The notes beneath the pieces are model-generated. The model was not told the DNA's origin. It did no database searches and saw nothing but the letters and a program-made list of their open reading frames with translations. From Synechococcus sp. MED850 (GTDB lineage Bacteria; Cyanobacteriota; Cyanobacteriia; PCC-6307; Cyanobiaceae), in assembly GCA_002700765.1 (NCBI GenBank), contig PAEP01000018.1, positions 3,699-9,837 on the forward strand: a stretch of DNA of 6,139 nt. Direction: 5' to 3'. A program made the position numbers and the translations under genes. Positions 1 to 5,500 of this stretch are shown piece after piece. How positions within the stretch are numbered: the first letter of the stretch is position 1; each line of letters starts with the position of its first letter.

Positions 1-7
1 GATCCGA

Positions 8-919
8 TCAACCCTGACCCTGCTGGAACTGTTTCAACGCAGCGATCAAGGACGCTGGTGACTGGGGATCCACCATCAGCACACTCCCTGATGGTGCGTC
101 CGCCATCTGTTGCCCCATCGCCATCCAATCCTTGGCCAGAAGCAGGCGCATCGCCTCGTCCGCCTTCGGGTTGGATTCAAGAGCACTGGCGATTTCAAGG
201 GCGGCTTCTGCTTTGGCTTGCGAGAGCAGTTTCTGCTGCTTGGCCTTGGCCTCGGCATCCAACAACAGGGCCTCCTGCTGAGCCTTGGCGTCCAGAACCA
301 GTGCTTCCGCCTTTCCTCGGGCCTCGTTGAGCTGGGATTCCTTCTCCCCCTCCGAACGCAGAATCGCGGCCCGCTTCTCCCGTTCCGCCGTCATCTGGGC
401 CTCCATGGCCTGCTTGACGCCAGGGGAGGGAAGGATGTCGCGCATCTCAACCCGGGTCACCTTCACACCCCAGGGATCCGTGGCTTCATCCAATTCCCTG
501 AGCAGTAATTCATTGACTTCCGTGCGTGTCGTGAAGGTCTGATCCAAGACCAACTTGCCCATCTCGGCACGAATCTGAGTAAGCACGAGATTGACCATGG
601 CGGCCTGAAGATCGTCAACTGCGTAGTAAGCCCGGGAATGCTCAAGCAGCTGCCAATACACAACAGCATCCACCTGGATGGACACATTGTCCCGGGTGAT
701 GCACTGCTGTGGAGGAATATCAAGAACGCGTTCTTTCAAAGATTCATAACTCACCACTTTTTCAACAACTGGAAGCACAAATGACAAGCCAGGTTGCATC
801 TCACGGTCGTACTTACCAAGGCGTTCCACCAACCGGGAACGACCACCGCTGGTGATTTTGACGCTGCCACTGCCCAGGGCCAGCAAAACGACGAGCGCCG
901 GCAATGCCAGTGCTTCCAT
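8..919 (-). CDS. SPFH/band-7 (stomatin/prohibitin-like) membrane protein
   Basis: This protein is probably a membrane-anchored scaffold that oligomerises and organises membrane microdomains or protease partners; no substrate can be read from the sequence. From the ATG at 919 it is 303 residues. Residues about 3-18 form one hydrophobic N-terminal anchor, about 20-180 are the band-7 domain (VERLGKYDR, QPGLSFVLP, CITRDNVSIQVDAVVYW, IRAEMGKLVLDQTF and WGVKVTRVEMRDI are typical stomatin-type blocks), and about 170-245 form an Ala/Glu/Lys-rich coiled coil with near-repeats EALVLDAKAQQ and EALLLDAEAKAK. The frame stays open to a GTG at 979, but the extra 20 residues are not hydrophobic-anchor-like and precede the normal family start, so I prefer 919; no good ribosome binding site helps either choice. 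The gene ends in TGA at 8-10, just inside the window. It is divergent from an NfeD-like gene, the usual partner of SPFH proteins. The family call is secure; the physiological role is unknown. Confidence 0.9.
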   Translation of the reverse strand: MEALALPALVVLLALGSGSVKITSGGRSRLVERLGKYDREMQPGLSFVLPVVEKVVSYESLKERVLDIPPQQCITRDNVSIQVDAVVYWQLLEHSRAYYAVDDLQAAMVNLVLTQIRAEMGKLVLDQTFTTRTEVNELLLRELDEATDPWGVKVTRVEMRDILPSPGVKQAMEAQMTAEREKRAAILRSEGEKESQLNEARGKAEALVLDAKAQQEALLLDAEAKAKQQKLLSQAKAEAALEIASALESNPKADEAMRLLLAKDWMAMGQQMADAPSGSVLMVDPQSPASLIAALKQFQQGQG

Positions 920-1013
920 ATCCGTGACGTGCAACTTCACAGATGGTAGAAATCCAGAAGATTGAAGCCACAGAATCACCGGAAAGGTTTTCGTTGATCA
1001 GATTTAGCTCGAT
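920..1013. promoter_or_regulatory. Shared divergent upstream region of the SPFH and NfeD genes
   Basis: This is about 94 bp between two divergent start codons, so it must hold the promoters or leaders for both genes unless these lie inside coding DNA. It is visibly more AT-rich than its flanks. I see no convincing -35/-10 pair on either strand; a weak -10-like TACCAT lies on the minus strand (943-948) without a matching -35. The assignment rests on gene arrangement only. Confidence 0.35.
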
Positions 1014-1466
1014 GTGCATCGGTTGGCGCAAACCGTGACCTGGATATCTTTGATCTGGCTGGTGAGCGCCCTGCTGCTTCTTGCCCTGGAATTGACGAGC
1101 ATCAACTTCGACGGACTGATGCTCGCCGCCTGCGCTGGGCTGGTGCTCTCGGTGCTGACCGCCCTGATCAGCGTTCCTCCGCTGCTTCAGGTCGGACTGT
1201 TTGTAGGGCTGACGCTGCTGGGAACAGCAGGCGTCAGCCGCTGGGGAGCCCACCGCAATCCAGCCATCTCCGGACAACACCTTCAGGACGACCACGCCCG
1301 CGTGATCGAAGCGATTCCTGCCGGTGGATCGGGCCGGGTGCGCTGGCATGGGCAGAGCTGGGCAGCCGTCTCTCTGGATCCGGAGATCCCACTCCACCGG
1401 GATGAACAGGTGCTCGTGATGGGGCGGGACGGAACCCACCTGCAGGTGATGCCTCAGTCGAAATAG
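1014..1466 (+). CDS. NfeD-like membrane protein with C-terminal OB-fold domain
   Basis: This is a 150-residue short-form NfeD protein. Three hydrophobic segments are visible (about residues 9-26, 33-53 and 56-73), followed from about 92 to 147 by the soluble OB-fold pattern typical of NfeD: ARVIEAIPAGGSGRVRWHG, WAAVSLD, IPLHRDEQVLVMGRDGTHLQVMP. Short NfeD proteins lack the N-terminal ClpP-like serine protease domain of the long form, and none is present here. The family normally works with SPFH/stomatin proteins in membrane quality control, and a divergent SPFH gene sits immediately upstream. The start used is GTG at 1014; no Shine-Dalgarno is visible, and TTG 1023 or GTG 1035 would also leave the first helix intact. 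Its last 13 bp overlap the convergent DprA-like gene. Confidence 0.85.
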   Translation: MHRLAQTVTWISLIWLVSALLLLALELTSINFDGLMLAACAGLVLSVLTALISVPPLLQVGLFVGLTLLGTAGVSRWGAHRNPAISGQHLQDDHARVIEAIPAGGSGRVRWHGQSWAAVSLDPEIPLHRDEQVLVMGRDGTHLQVMPQSK

Positions 1467-1987
1467 AGCAGGCTCACCACCTTGCCCATATCCTCGGCGG
1501 TTCGTGCGCTGGCCAGCAGCGTTTCGCTGTCGTGGAAGGCCAGACAGATCAACTGATCACAGCGGTTGATGATCTCCTGATTGCAGAGGCTGCTGGCCAT
1601 CGGCAGGGGCAGATCATCCTGTTCGGGCTTCTCAATCAGATGCAGAACCCGTTCGAGAAGATCGCGGATCTCGACAGGCTGCCGATCGAGGCTTTGGGGC
1701 AGCAGCACGGTGAGCTTGGAGGCATCGACCTCCAGGCAACCGCGAATCACAGCGGCATTCACGCCCTGCGACCCCGACGTGATCATGGAATGCCCCTCCT
1801 GCAAAAGGGAGCGTGCCACCAGTTCGATCAGGTGAATCGCCACAACGGGAACATGGCGGCTTCCCAGAATGGCGATCCGTCGTTTCCCCTTGTCCTGCAG
1901 GAGAGCGAGCTCCTGAGCAAGGGTGTCAACACGATCCAATGCAGGGAGATCCAGAGACTGACCCAAGGACAACCCTCTAGTTGTCAC
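1454..1987 (-). CDS. DprA/LOG-like Rossmann-fold protein (DNA recombination-mediator A-like)
   Basis: The 177-residue protein has the hallmarks of the SLOG/DprA-like nucleotide-binding Rossmann fold: a first strand and glycine turn IAILGSRHVP at about 38-47, then a second glycine-rich loop ITSGSQGVNAAVIRG at about 69-83, equivalent to the DprA motif with TSGxxxGxD/N. A polar conserved-looking tail block (SLCNQEIINRCDQL, then HDSET) runs from about 133 to 156. It is far shorter than bacterial DprA (about 290-370 residues) and has no room for the SAM or winged-helix domains, so it is a single-domain relative. Cyanobacterial homologues are often labelled DNA recombination-mediator protein A, but ligand binding to a nucleotide is as likely as a DNA role. 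The start is GTG at 1987 with no clear ribosome binding site. It lies 16 bp after the stop of the phosphotransacetylase-like gene, so it is probably the last gene of that operon. Confidence 0.72.
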   Translation of the reverse strand: MTTRGLSLGQSLDLPALDRVDTLAQELALLQDKGKRRIAILGSRHVPVVAIHLIELVARSLLQEGHSMITSGSQGVNAAVIRGCLEVDASKLTVLLPQSLDRQPVEIRDLLERVLHLIEKPEQDDLPLPMASSLCNQEIINRCDQLICLAFHDSETLLASARTAEDMGKVVSLLYFD

Positions 1988-1997
1988 AGGAAACTAG
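1977..1997. repeat. Small inverted repeat around the DprA-like start codon
   Basis: CTAGTT at 1977-1982 and AACTAG at 1992-1997 are perfect inverted copies separated by 9 nt, and the GTG start codon (1985-1987, minus strand) lies in the loop. A six-pair AT-rich stem is weak, so this may be chance. Confidence 0.4.
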
Positions 1998-2003
1998 CAG
2001 CGT

Positions 2004-3101
2004 TCATCCGCTCTTCACAGGCAGATCAAGAGCCTCAAACAGCCGCTGCAGCTGACAGTGCTCCTCCACCAGTCGGAAGGCATAGGTGGCTTTGACCGCC
2101 TCATGCAGACGCACGTGACCGAACGCCTGCTCAATCACCTCCACCGTCGCCAGGGTGTCGTGCTCGACCTTCAGCAGTGGGACGTCGAGTTCCTCGGCGC
2201 GACTGATCAGCTGCGGCAGCGGCTCACCAGCTCCGGTGAGAATCAGGCACTGGGTTGAGGCCTCGAGGGCCGCCAACTGAATATCGGTGCGATCGGCCCC
2301 TGTCACCACAGCCATGTTGCGCCGCCGGCGGAAGAACTCCATCGCGGAGTTCACGTTCATGGCACCGATGCTCAGCGTTTCCACCAACAGCTCCTCCCGC
2401 TCCGGGCAGCAGATCACCCGCGCGTTCAAGCGCCGGACCAGTTCACCGACCGTGACGCTGCGAAGCAGCGGCGATCGGGGCATCACCCCGAACACCGAGA
2501 GGCCAAGATTCTCGAGGGCCGGCACCACCTGGCGTTCCAGGCTTTCCACCTCATCAGGGGTGACAGCGTTCAACACAACCCCGACGAGTCGATCCCCCAG
2601 CGTCTGCTTGGCGGCCAGAAGCGCATCAACGCTGCAGCTGTCCTGCCACAGATGCACCAGCACCACGCTGGCTTCAAGGCCCTCCGCCAGCTGCGGCAGG
2701 CTCAGCCCATACAGCAGGCCTTCCTGAAGGGTTCCGGCGCACTCCAGCAGGGTGACCCCATCGCTGGCAGCCGACTGTTCCTGCAAGGTGGTGAATCCCT
2801 CCCCCGCATCGAGCTGACCACCACCCAGGCGTTGCGTCGCAGTGGTCGGAGACAACAGATGCAGGGAGGGGATCAGACGATCCGGAGCCATCCCCAGGGT
2901 GTCTCCGACAAAGCGGACGTCGTCATCGATCAGAGGACGCGGCAGGGGGCCCTTGTTGGGATCCCAGTCCAGGCTCGTGGCAAGGGGTTTACCGAAGCGA
3001 AAGGGCAGGCCGGACTGGATCAGTTGCTGGGCAATACCAAGAACCAGTGCGGATTTGCCGCTGAAGGGTTCGCAGGATCCGATCAGCAGGGTCGTTCCCA
3101 T
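2004..3101 (-). CDS. Phosphotransacetylase-like protein: BioD-like P-loop domain plus DRTGG domain, no Pta catalytic domain
   Basis: The 365-residue protein matches the N-terminal, regulatory half of long phosphotransacetylases (COG0857 type). The first part, about residues 1-215, is a BioD-like P-loop NTPase: GSCEPFSGKS at 8-17 is the Walker A loop, FGKPLATSLDW at 36-46 is typical, TLLECAG at 117-123 is the Walker-B-like strand, LVGVVLNAV at 172-180 is the base-recognition region and GVMPRSPLLRSVTVGEL at 205-221 leads into the second domain. The DRTGG domain covers about 217-330, with GADRTD at 268-273 in place of the name-giving DRTGG. The acetyl/phosphate transferase domain that should follow in a true Pta (about 700 residues in total) is absent, so acetyl-phosphate synthesis is not expected; a nucleotide-dependent sensing or regulatory role is my inference. 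The start is ATG at 3101, with GAGGA about 14 nt upstream, rather far. It sits between the EbsA-like and DprA-like genes on the same strand. Confidence 0.85.
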   Translation of the reverse strand: MGTTLLIGSCEPFSGKSALVLGIAQQLIQSGLPFRFGKPLATSLDWDPNKGPLPRPLIDDDVRFVGDTLGMAPDRLIPSLHLLSPTTATQRLGGGQLDAGEGFTTLQEQSAASDGVTLLECAGTLQEGLLYGLSLPQLAEGLEASVVLVHLWQDSCSVDALLAAKQTLGDRLVGVVLNAVTPDEVESLERQVVPALENLGLSVFGVMPRSPLLRSVTVGELVRRLNARVICCPEREELLVETLSIGAMNVNSAMEFFRRRRNMAVVTGADRTDIQLAALEASTQCLILTGAGEPLPQLISRAEELDVPLLKVEHDTLATVEVIEQAFGHVRLHEAVKATYAFRLVEEHCQLQRLFEALDLPVKSG

Positions 3102-3158
3102 CGGCGGCAGGGGCGTCCTCAGGCCAGGAATCTAGGGGTACAGAGGCCAGGGACCGGT
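3102..3158 (-). other. Intergenic gap between the EbsA-like and phosphotransacetylase-like genes
   Basis: The 57 bp between stop and start contain two direct copies of AGGCCAGG (3121-3128 and 3144-3151, plus-strand reading), 23 bp apart. There is no terminator-like hairpin with a T-run, which is consistent with read-through and an operon. Confidence 0.4.
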
Positions 3159-3527
3159 TCAGGCGCTTGGATCCTCACCGAGCAGCAACCAGTGCCAGAA
3201 GGCATCCGGCAGATCCAGGTCACCATCAGCCGGCTCGCTGCAATCCATCAGCCAGCTCACCAGCTGATGGGTCTGAAGCTGAAAGTCGTAGAGCAGATCG
3301 GCATGGTTGTCGAAGCGCAGGCTGCACGCAACCGGCTCCAGGGGGGAGCGAGCCTCCTCCCAACGGATGCTGTAGCGGTGTCCAGCACTGCCTTCCACCG
3401 CTCGACGTCCCTGCAGCGATCCCCGTTGCAACAGCTGCAGAGCACCCATCAGGTCTGACGCCCGGGACAGACCGCCGCAATAAGGCGCAAAAAGGGCCTG
3501 AAGAGCGGCTTCGGAAAGGGGCGCCAC
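3159..3527 (-). CDS. ebsA: EbsA-like protein (type IV pilus biogenesis accessory, cyanobacterial)
   Basis: This small soluble protein, 122 residues from GTG 3527, resembles the cyanobacterial EbsA family, known in Synechococcus elongatus as a component needed for type IV pilus assembly, and thereby for protein secretion and biofilm self-suppression. Recognisable pieces in order are FAPYCGG near the N-terminus, an aliphatic LQLLQRGSLQGRRAVEG block, YSIRWEE, then LRFDNHADLLYDFQL and LVSWLMD, and near the end LPDAFWHWLL. I recall this order of blocks from the family and did not align it. There is no signal peptide or membrane helix. The frame is open to a TTG at 3584 (141 residues), which would overlap the divergent SDR gene by 30 bp; the GTG at 3527 avoids this and starts just before the conserved part, but neither has a good Shine-Dalgarno. 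It is probably the first gene of an operon with the DRTGG and DprA-like genes. Confidence 0.65.
   Translation of the reverse strand: MAPLSEAALQALFAPYCGGLSRASDLMGALQLLQRGSLQGRRAVEGSAGHRYSIRWEEARSPLEPVACSLRFDNHADLLYDFQLQTHQLVSWLMDCSEPADGDLDLPDAFWHWLLLGEDPSA
3223..3270. repeat. Imperfect direct repeat plus inverted copy inside the EbsA-like gene
   Basis: CCATCAGCCGGCTC (3223-3236) recurs as CCATCAGCCAGCTC (3245-3258) with one mismatch. GCTGATGG at 3263-3270 is the perfect inverse of the first eight bases of either copy, with a 10 nt loop from the nearer one. The two direct copies are 22 nt apart, so they are read in different frames and the protein does not repeat. Confidence 0.45.
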
Positions 3528-3540
3528 ACCGCTGAGGTCA

Positions 3541-3546
3541 GGGAGG
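3541..3546 (+). promoter_or_regulatory. Ribosome binding site of the SDR gene
   Basis: GGGAGG (core GGAGG at 3542-3546) stands 8 nt before the ATG at 3555. It is the best Shine-Dalgarno match seen near any start here and decides for ATG 3555 over the in-frame ATG at 3573. It also lies in the 5' region of the divergent EbsA-like gene if the longer TTG start of that gene is used. Confidence 0.65.
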
Positions 3547-3554
3547 CCCCAAGG

Positions 3555-4310
3555 ATGCCGCAAGCTGGGACCATGGCCCAGCAACCGTCCCCATCAGGCC
3601 CCTGGCATGGTCGTCGCATCGCCATCACCGGCGCTGGCGGCAGTCTTGGAACCGCCTTGAGCCGAGCCTTGCGGCAGCGGGGAGCGGAGGTGATTGGTCT
3701 CACCCACAGGCCGGTGCCGAGCGGGGGTGGTCCGCAAGGTCCCGATCGCTGGGTCCGCTGGCAGTGCGGCGAGGAAGAACGCCTGGACCCCTGCCTGATC
3801 GAGGTGGACATCCTGGTGATCAACCACGGATTCAATCCCCAGGGAGACCAGGATCCCGAGACCGTGAATCAGGCTCTCGAGATCAACGCCCTGAGCAGCT
3901 GGCGACTGATGCAGCGCTACGAACGCATCGCAGCGGACGCTCCCCGCGAGCAGCCGCGGGAACTCTGGGTGAACACCTCGGAGGCGGAGATACAGCCCGC
4001 GGTCAGCCCCGTCTATGAACTGAGCAAACGGTTGATCGGACAGCTCGTCAGCCTCCGTGGTGCCCAGCTGTCGCAGGCTCAGCGGCAATGCCTGTGCATC
4101 CGCAAACTTGTTCTGGGCCCGTTCCGGTCCGACCTCAACCCGATCGGGGTGATGTCCGCTGACTTCGTGGCCAAGCAGATCCTTGGTCAGGCCAGCCTGG
4201 GATCGCGTCTGATCATCGTGACGCCCAATCCGCTGACCTATCTGTTGATGCCGTTGAACGAACTCGGGCGGCGCCTGTACAGCCGCCTGTTCAGTCGCCC
4301 CGATCGGTGA
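3555..4310 (+). CDS. Short-chain dehydrogenase/reductase, stand-alone version of the SDR half of cyanobacterial sterol-desaturase/SDR fusions
   Basis: This is a 251-residue cytosolic SDR-fold oxidoreductase. The dinucleotide-binding motif TGAGGSLG is at 25-32; LVINHG at 87-92 replaces the usual NNAG; Asn111 (EINALSSW), Ser142 (VNTSEAE), Tyr154 and Lys158 (YELSK) fit the catalytic Asn-Ser-Tyr-Lys tetrad. The later blocks [20 protein letters not shown] and [15 protein letters not shown] are, from memory, like the C-terminal part of the cyanobacterial bifunctional sterol desaturase/short-chain dehydrogenase. No desaturase domain with His boxes is present here or next door, so only the reductase half exists. 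The C-terminus ([22 protein letters not shown]) is amphipathic and basic, perhaps membrane-associated. The substrate is unknown; a lipid or carotenoid-like molecule is a guess. ATG 3555 is supported by a strong Shine-Dalgarno. The 3' end overlaps map by 20 bp in convergent orientation. Confidence 0.8.
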   Translation: MPQAGTMAQQPSPSGPWHGRRIAITGAGGSLGTALSRALRQRGAEVIGLTHRPVPSGGGPQGPDRWVRWQCGEEERLDPCLIEVDILVINHGFNPQGDQDPETVNQALEINALSSWRLMQRYERIAADAPREQPRELWVNTSEAEIQPAVSPVYELSKRLIGQLVSLRGAQLSQAQRQCLCIRKLVLGPFRSDLNPIGVMSADFVAKQILGQASLGSRLIIVTPNPLTYLLMPLNELGRRLYSRLFSRPDR

Positions 4311-5133
4311 GGATTTCGCAGCCGTCGCTGGTCACCAGCACGGTGTGTTCCCACTGGGCCGACAGGGACCCGTCGCGGGTGACGACCGTCCAGCGGTCCT
4401 TCAGGGTTCGGCAAGCCTTGCTTCCGGCGTTGAGGATCGGCTCAATCGCCAGGGTCATTCCAGGGCGAAGGGTCACGTTGGGCAGCTCGGTGGTGCGGAA
4501 GTTGAACACCGAGGGTTCCTCGTGCAGGTTCCGGCCCACCCCATGGCCCGTGTAGTCCTCCACGACGCTGAAGCCATTGGCTCGCACGTGATCCTCAACC
4601 GCGCCGGCGATATCGAGCAGGGTGTTGCCGGCCTTCACCTGGGCAAGGCCAGCCATGAGCGATTCTCTGGCAACGCGACTGAGGGTTTGAGCGGCTTCGG
4701 TGGACTCGCCGACACAGACCGTGATGCAGCTATCGCCGTGGTAGCCGTCGAAGTAAGCACCGGTGTCCACCTTCAACAGGTCGCCGCTGCGGATCACGCG
4801 CTTTTTGCTGGGAATGCCGTGCACCACCTCGTTGTTGATGCTGGCGCAAATGCTGGCTGGGAAGCCGTGATACCCCATGAAGCTCGGGGTGGCCCCCATC
4901 TCGCGGATGCGCCGTTCGGCGTAGGCATCGAGGTCACCGGTGGTCTGCCCGGGCTCAACCATGGCCATGATCTCGCGCAGCACCGTGGCGACGATGGCGC
5001 TGGCCTGCCGCATGATTTTCACTTCACGGGCTGATTTGATCTCAACACCGCGTCGTTTCTGAATGCTCGGACCAACCGATGTGGCTCGAGAAGAAGCCTG
5101 CGTTGTAGCCAGAAGATCAGCGAACAGATTCAT
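4291..5133 (-). CDS. map: Methionine aminopeptidase, type I
   Basis: This enzyme removes the initiator methionine from nascent proteins in the cytosol. The protein is 280 residues from ATG 5133 and carries all expected active-site residues of type I MetAP: His105 ([10 protein letters not shown]), the metal ligands Asp123 and Asp134 ([14 protein letters not shown]), His197 ([13 protein letters not shown]), Glu231 (LAIEPIL) and Glu262 (QWEHTVLV). The catalytic domain begins at about residue 30 ([15 protein letters not shown]), so there is a basic, Ser/Thr-rich N-terminal extension of roughly 25-30 residues compared with the E. coli enzyme; there are no zinc-finger Cys pairs and no type II insert. 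The frame remains open to a TTG at 5145, but [10 protein letters not shown] from the ATG is the more likely start. Cyanobacteria often carry several MetAP paralogues, so this may not be the only copy. Its end overlaps the SDR gene by 20 bp, and it is divergent from the PepSY-like gene. Confidence 0.95.
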   Translation of the reverse strand: MNLFADLLATTQASSRATSVGPSIQKRRGVEIKSAREVKIMRQASAIVATVLREIMAMVEPGQTTGDLDAYAERRIREMGATPSFMGYHGFPASICASINNEVVHGIPSKKRVIRSGDLLKVDTGAYFDGYHGDSCITVCVGESTEAAQTLSRVARESLMAGLAQVKAGNTLLDIAGAVEDHVRANGFSVVEDYTGHGVGRNLHEEPSVFNFRTTELPNVTLRPGMTLAIEPILNAGSKACRTLKDRWTVVTRDGSLSAQWEHTVLVTSDGCEILTDRGD

Positions 5134-5181
5134 CGGCCACTTCAATCATCTGCACGCTATCAAGTTCATCCAACCGGATGC
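5134..5181. promoter_or_regulatory. Short divergent spacer between map and the PepSY-like gene
   Basis: These 48 bp separate two divergent starts. On the minus strand TTGGAT and GATGAT are 17 bp apart, a weak -35/-10 look-alike that would place the map transcript start only a few bases before its ATG. No better candidate is seen on the plus strand. This is tentative. Confidence 0.25.
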
Positions 5182-5472
5182 ATGCCGATTCCCTTGTTTA
5201 TGCAGATTCGCGAGCTGCATCGGCGCGTGGCGCCCCTGGTGATCCTCCCCCTTCTGATCACGGTGTGTTCCGGCGTCAGTTACCGCCTGGCTCGGGATTG
5301 GTTCGGATTCACCCGGGACCAGGTTCACTGGCTGATGGTCATCCATGAAGGGGAGTGGCTGGGAGCACAGCTGGAGCCAGCCGTTGTCCTCCTCAACGCT
5401 CTCGGACTGCTCTGGATGCTGGGAAGTGGGGCTGCATTGCTGATCCAGCGCTGGCGTCGACAGGTACACTGA
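5182..5472 (+). CDS. Small PepSY-associated TM-like membrane protein
   Basis: The 96-residue protein has two hydrophobic helices (about 16-33 and 66-88) flanked by basic residues. [27 protein letters not shown] at the N-terminus and [23 protein letters not shown] at the C-terminus resemble the first and last helices of PepSY-associated TM proteins; the PepSY globular domains are missing. Between the helices lies [18 protein letters not shown], with His49 and His55, and His13 precedes helix 1; related folds use such histidines for heme or metal, but nothing here proves it. In-frame starts are ATG 5182 and ATG 5200; the second gives MQIRELHRR, which fits the family start well, and neither has a clear Shine-Dalgarno. 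The stop is 28 bp before the preferred rplS start, so co-transcription with rplS is possible. The function is unknown. Confidence 0.7.
   Translation: MPIPLFMQIRELHRRVAPLVILPLLITVCSGVSYRLARDWFGFTRDQVHWLMVIHEGEWLGAQLEPAVVLLNALGLLWMLGSGAALLIQRWRRQVH
5465..5470 (+). promoter_or_regulatory. rplS: Possible -10 element for rplS
   Basis: TACACT matches four of six -10 consensus positions and would start transcription near 5477, giving a leader of about 23 nt to the ATG at 5501. It overlaps the stop codon of the preceding gene, and no -35 sits at normal spacing (TTGCTG at 5437-5442 is 22 bp away). Weak evidence. Confidence 0.25.
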
Positions 5473-5500
5473 TTGTTTGGCGAAACAAGCGGAACACGGG

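Noticed and set aside
920..979. Longer SPFH protein from GTG 979
   Set aside because: The added 20 residues do not look like family N-termini, and the hydrophobic anchor begins directly after the ATG at 919; there is no ribosome binding site for the GTG.
813..1439. Minus-strand open frame of 208 codons opposite nfeD
   Set aside because: It crosses the divergent spacer and two real genes, and its translation is low-complexity Gln/His-rich with no domain.
1532..2095. Plus-strand open frame of 187 codons opposite the DprA-like gene
   Set aside because: No recognisable motif; antisense to a gene with clear Rossmann-fold motifs.
2652..3458. Long plus-strand open frame of 268 codons
   Set aside because: It lies opposite the clearly recognised phosphotransacetylase-like and EbsA-like genes, is Gln/Arg/Gly-rich without any domain pattern, and is explained by the GC-rich codon use of the opposite strand.
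4345..5034. Plus-strand open frame of 229 codons opposite map
   Set aside because: His/Gly/Val-rich translation without family motifs; mirror of the MetAP codons.
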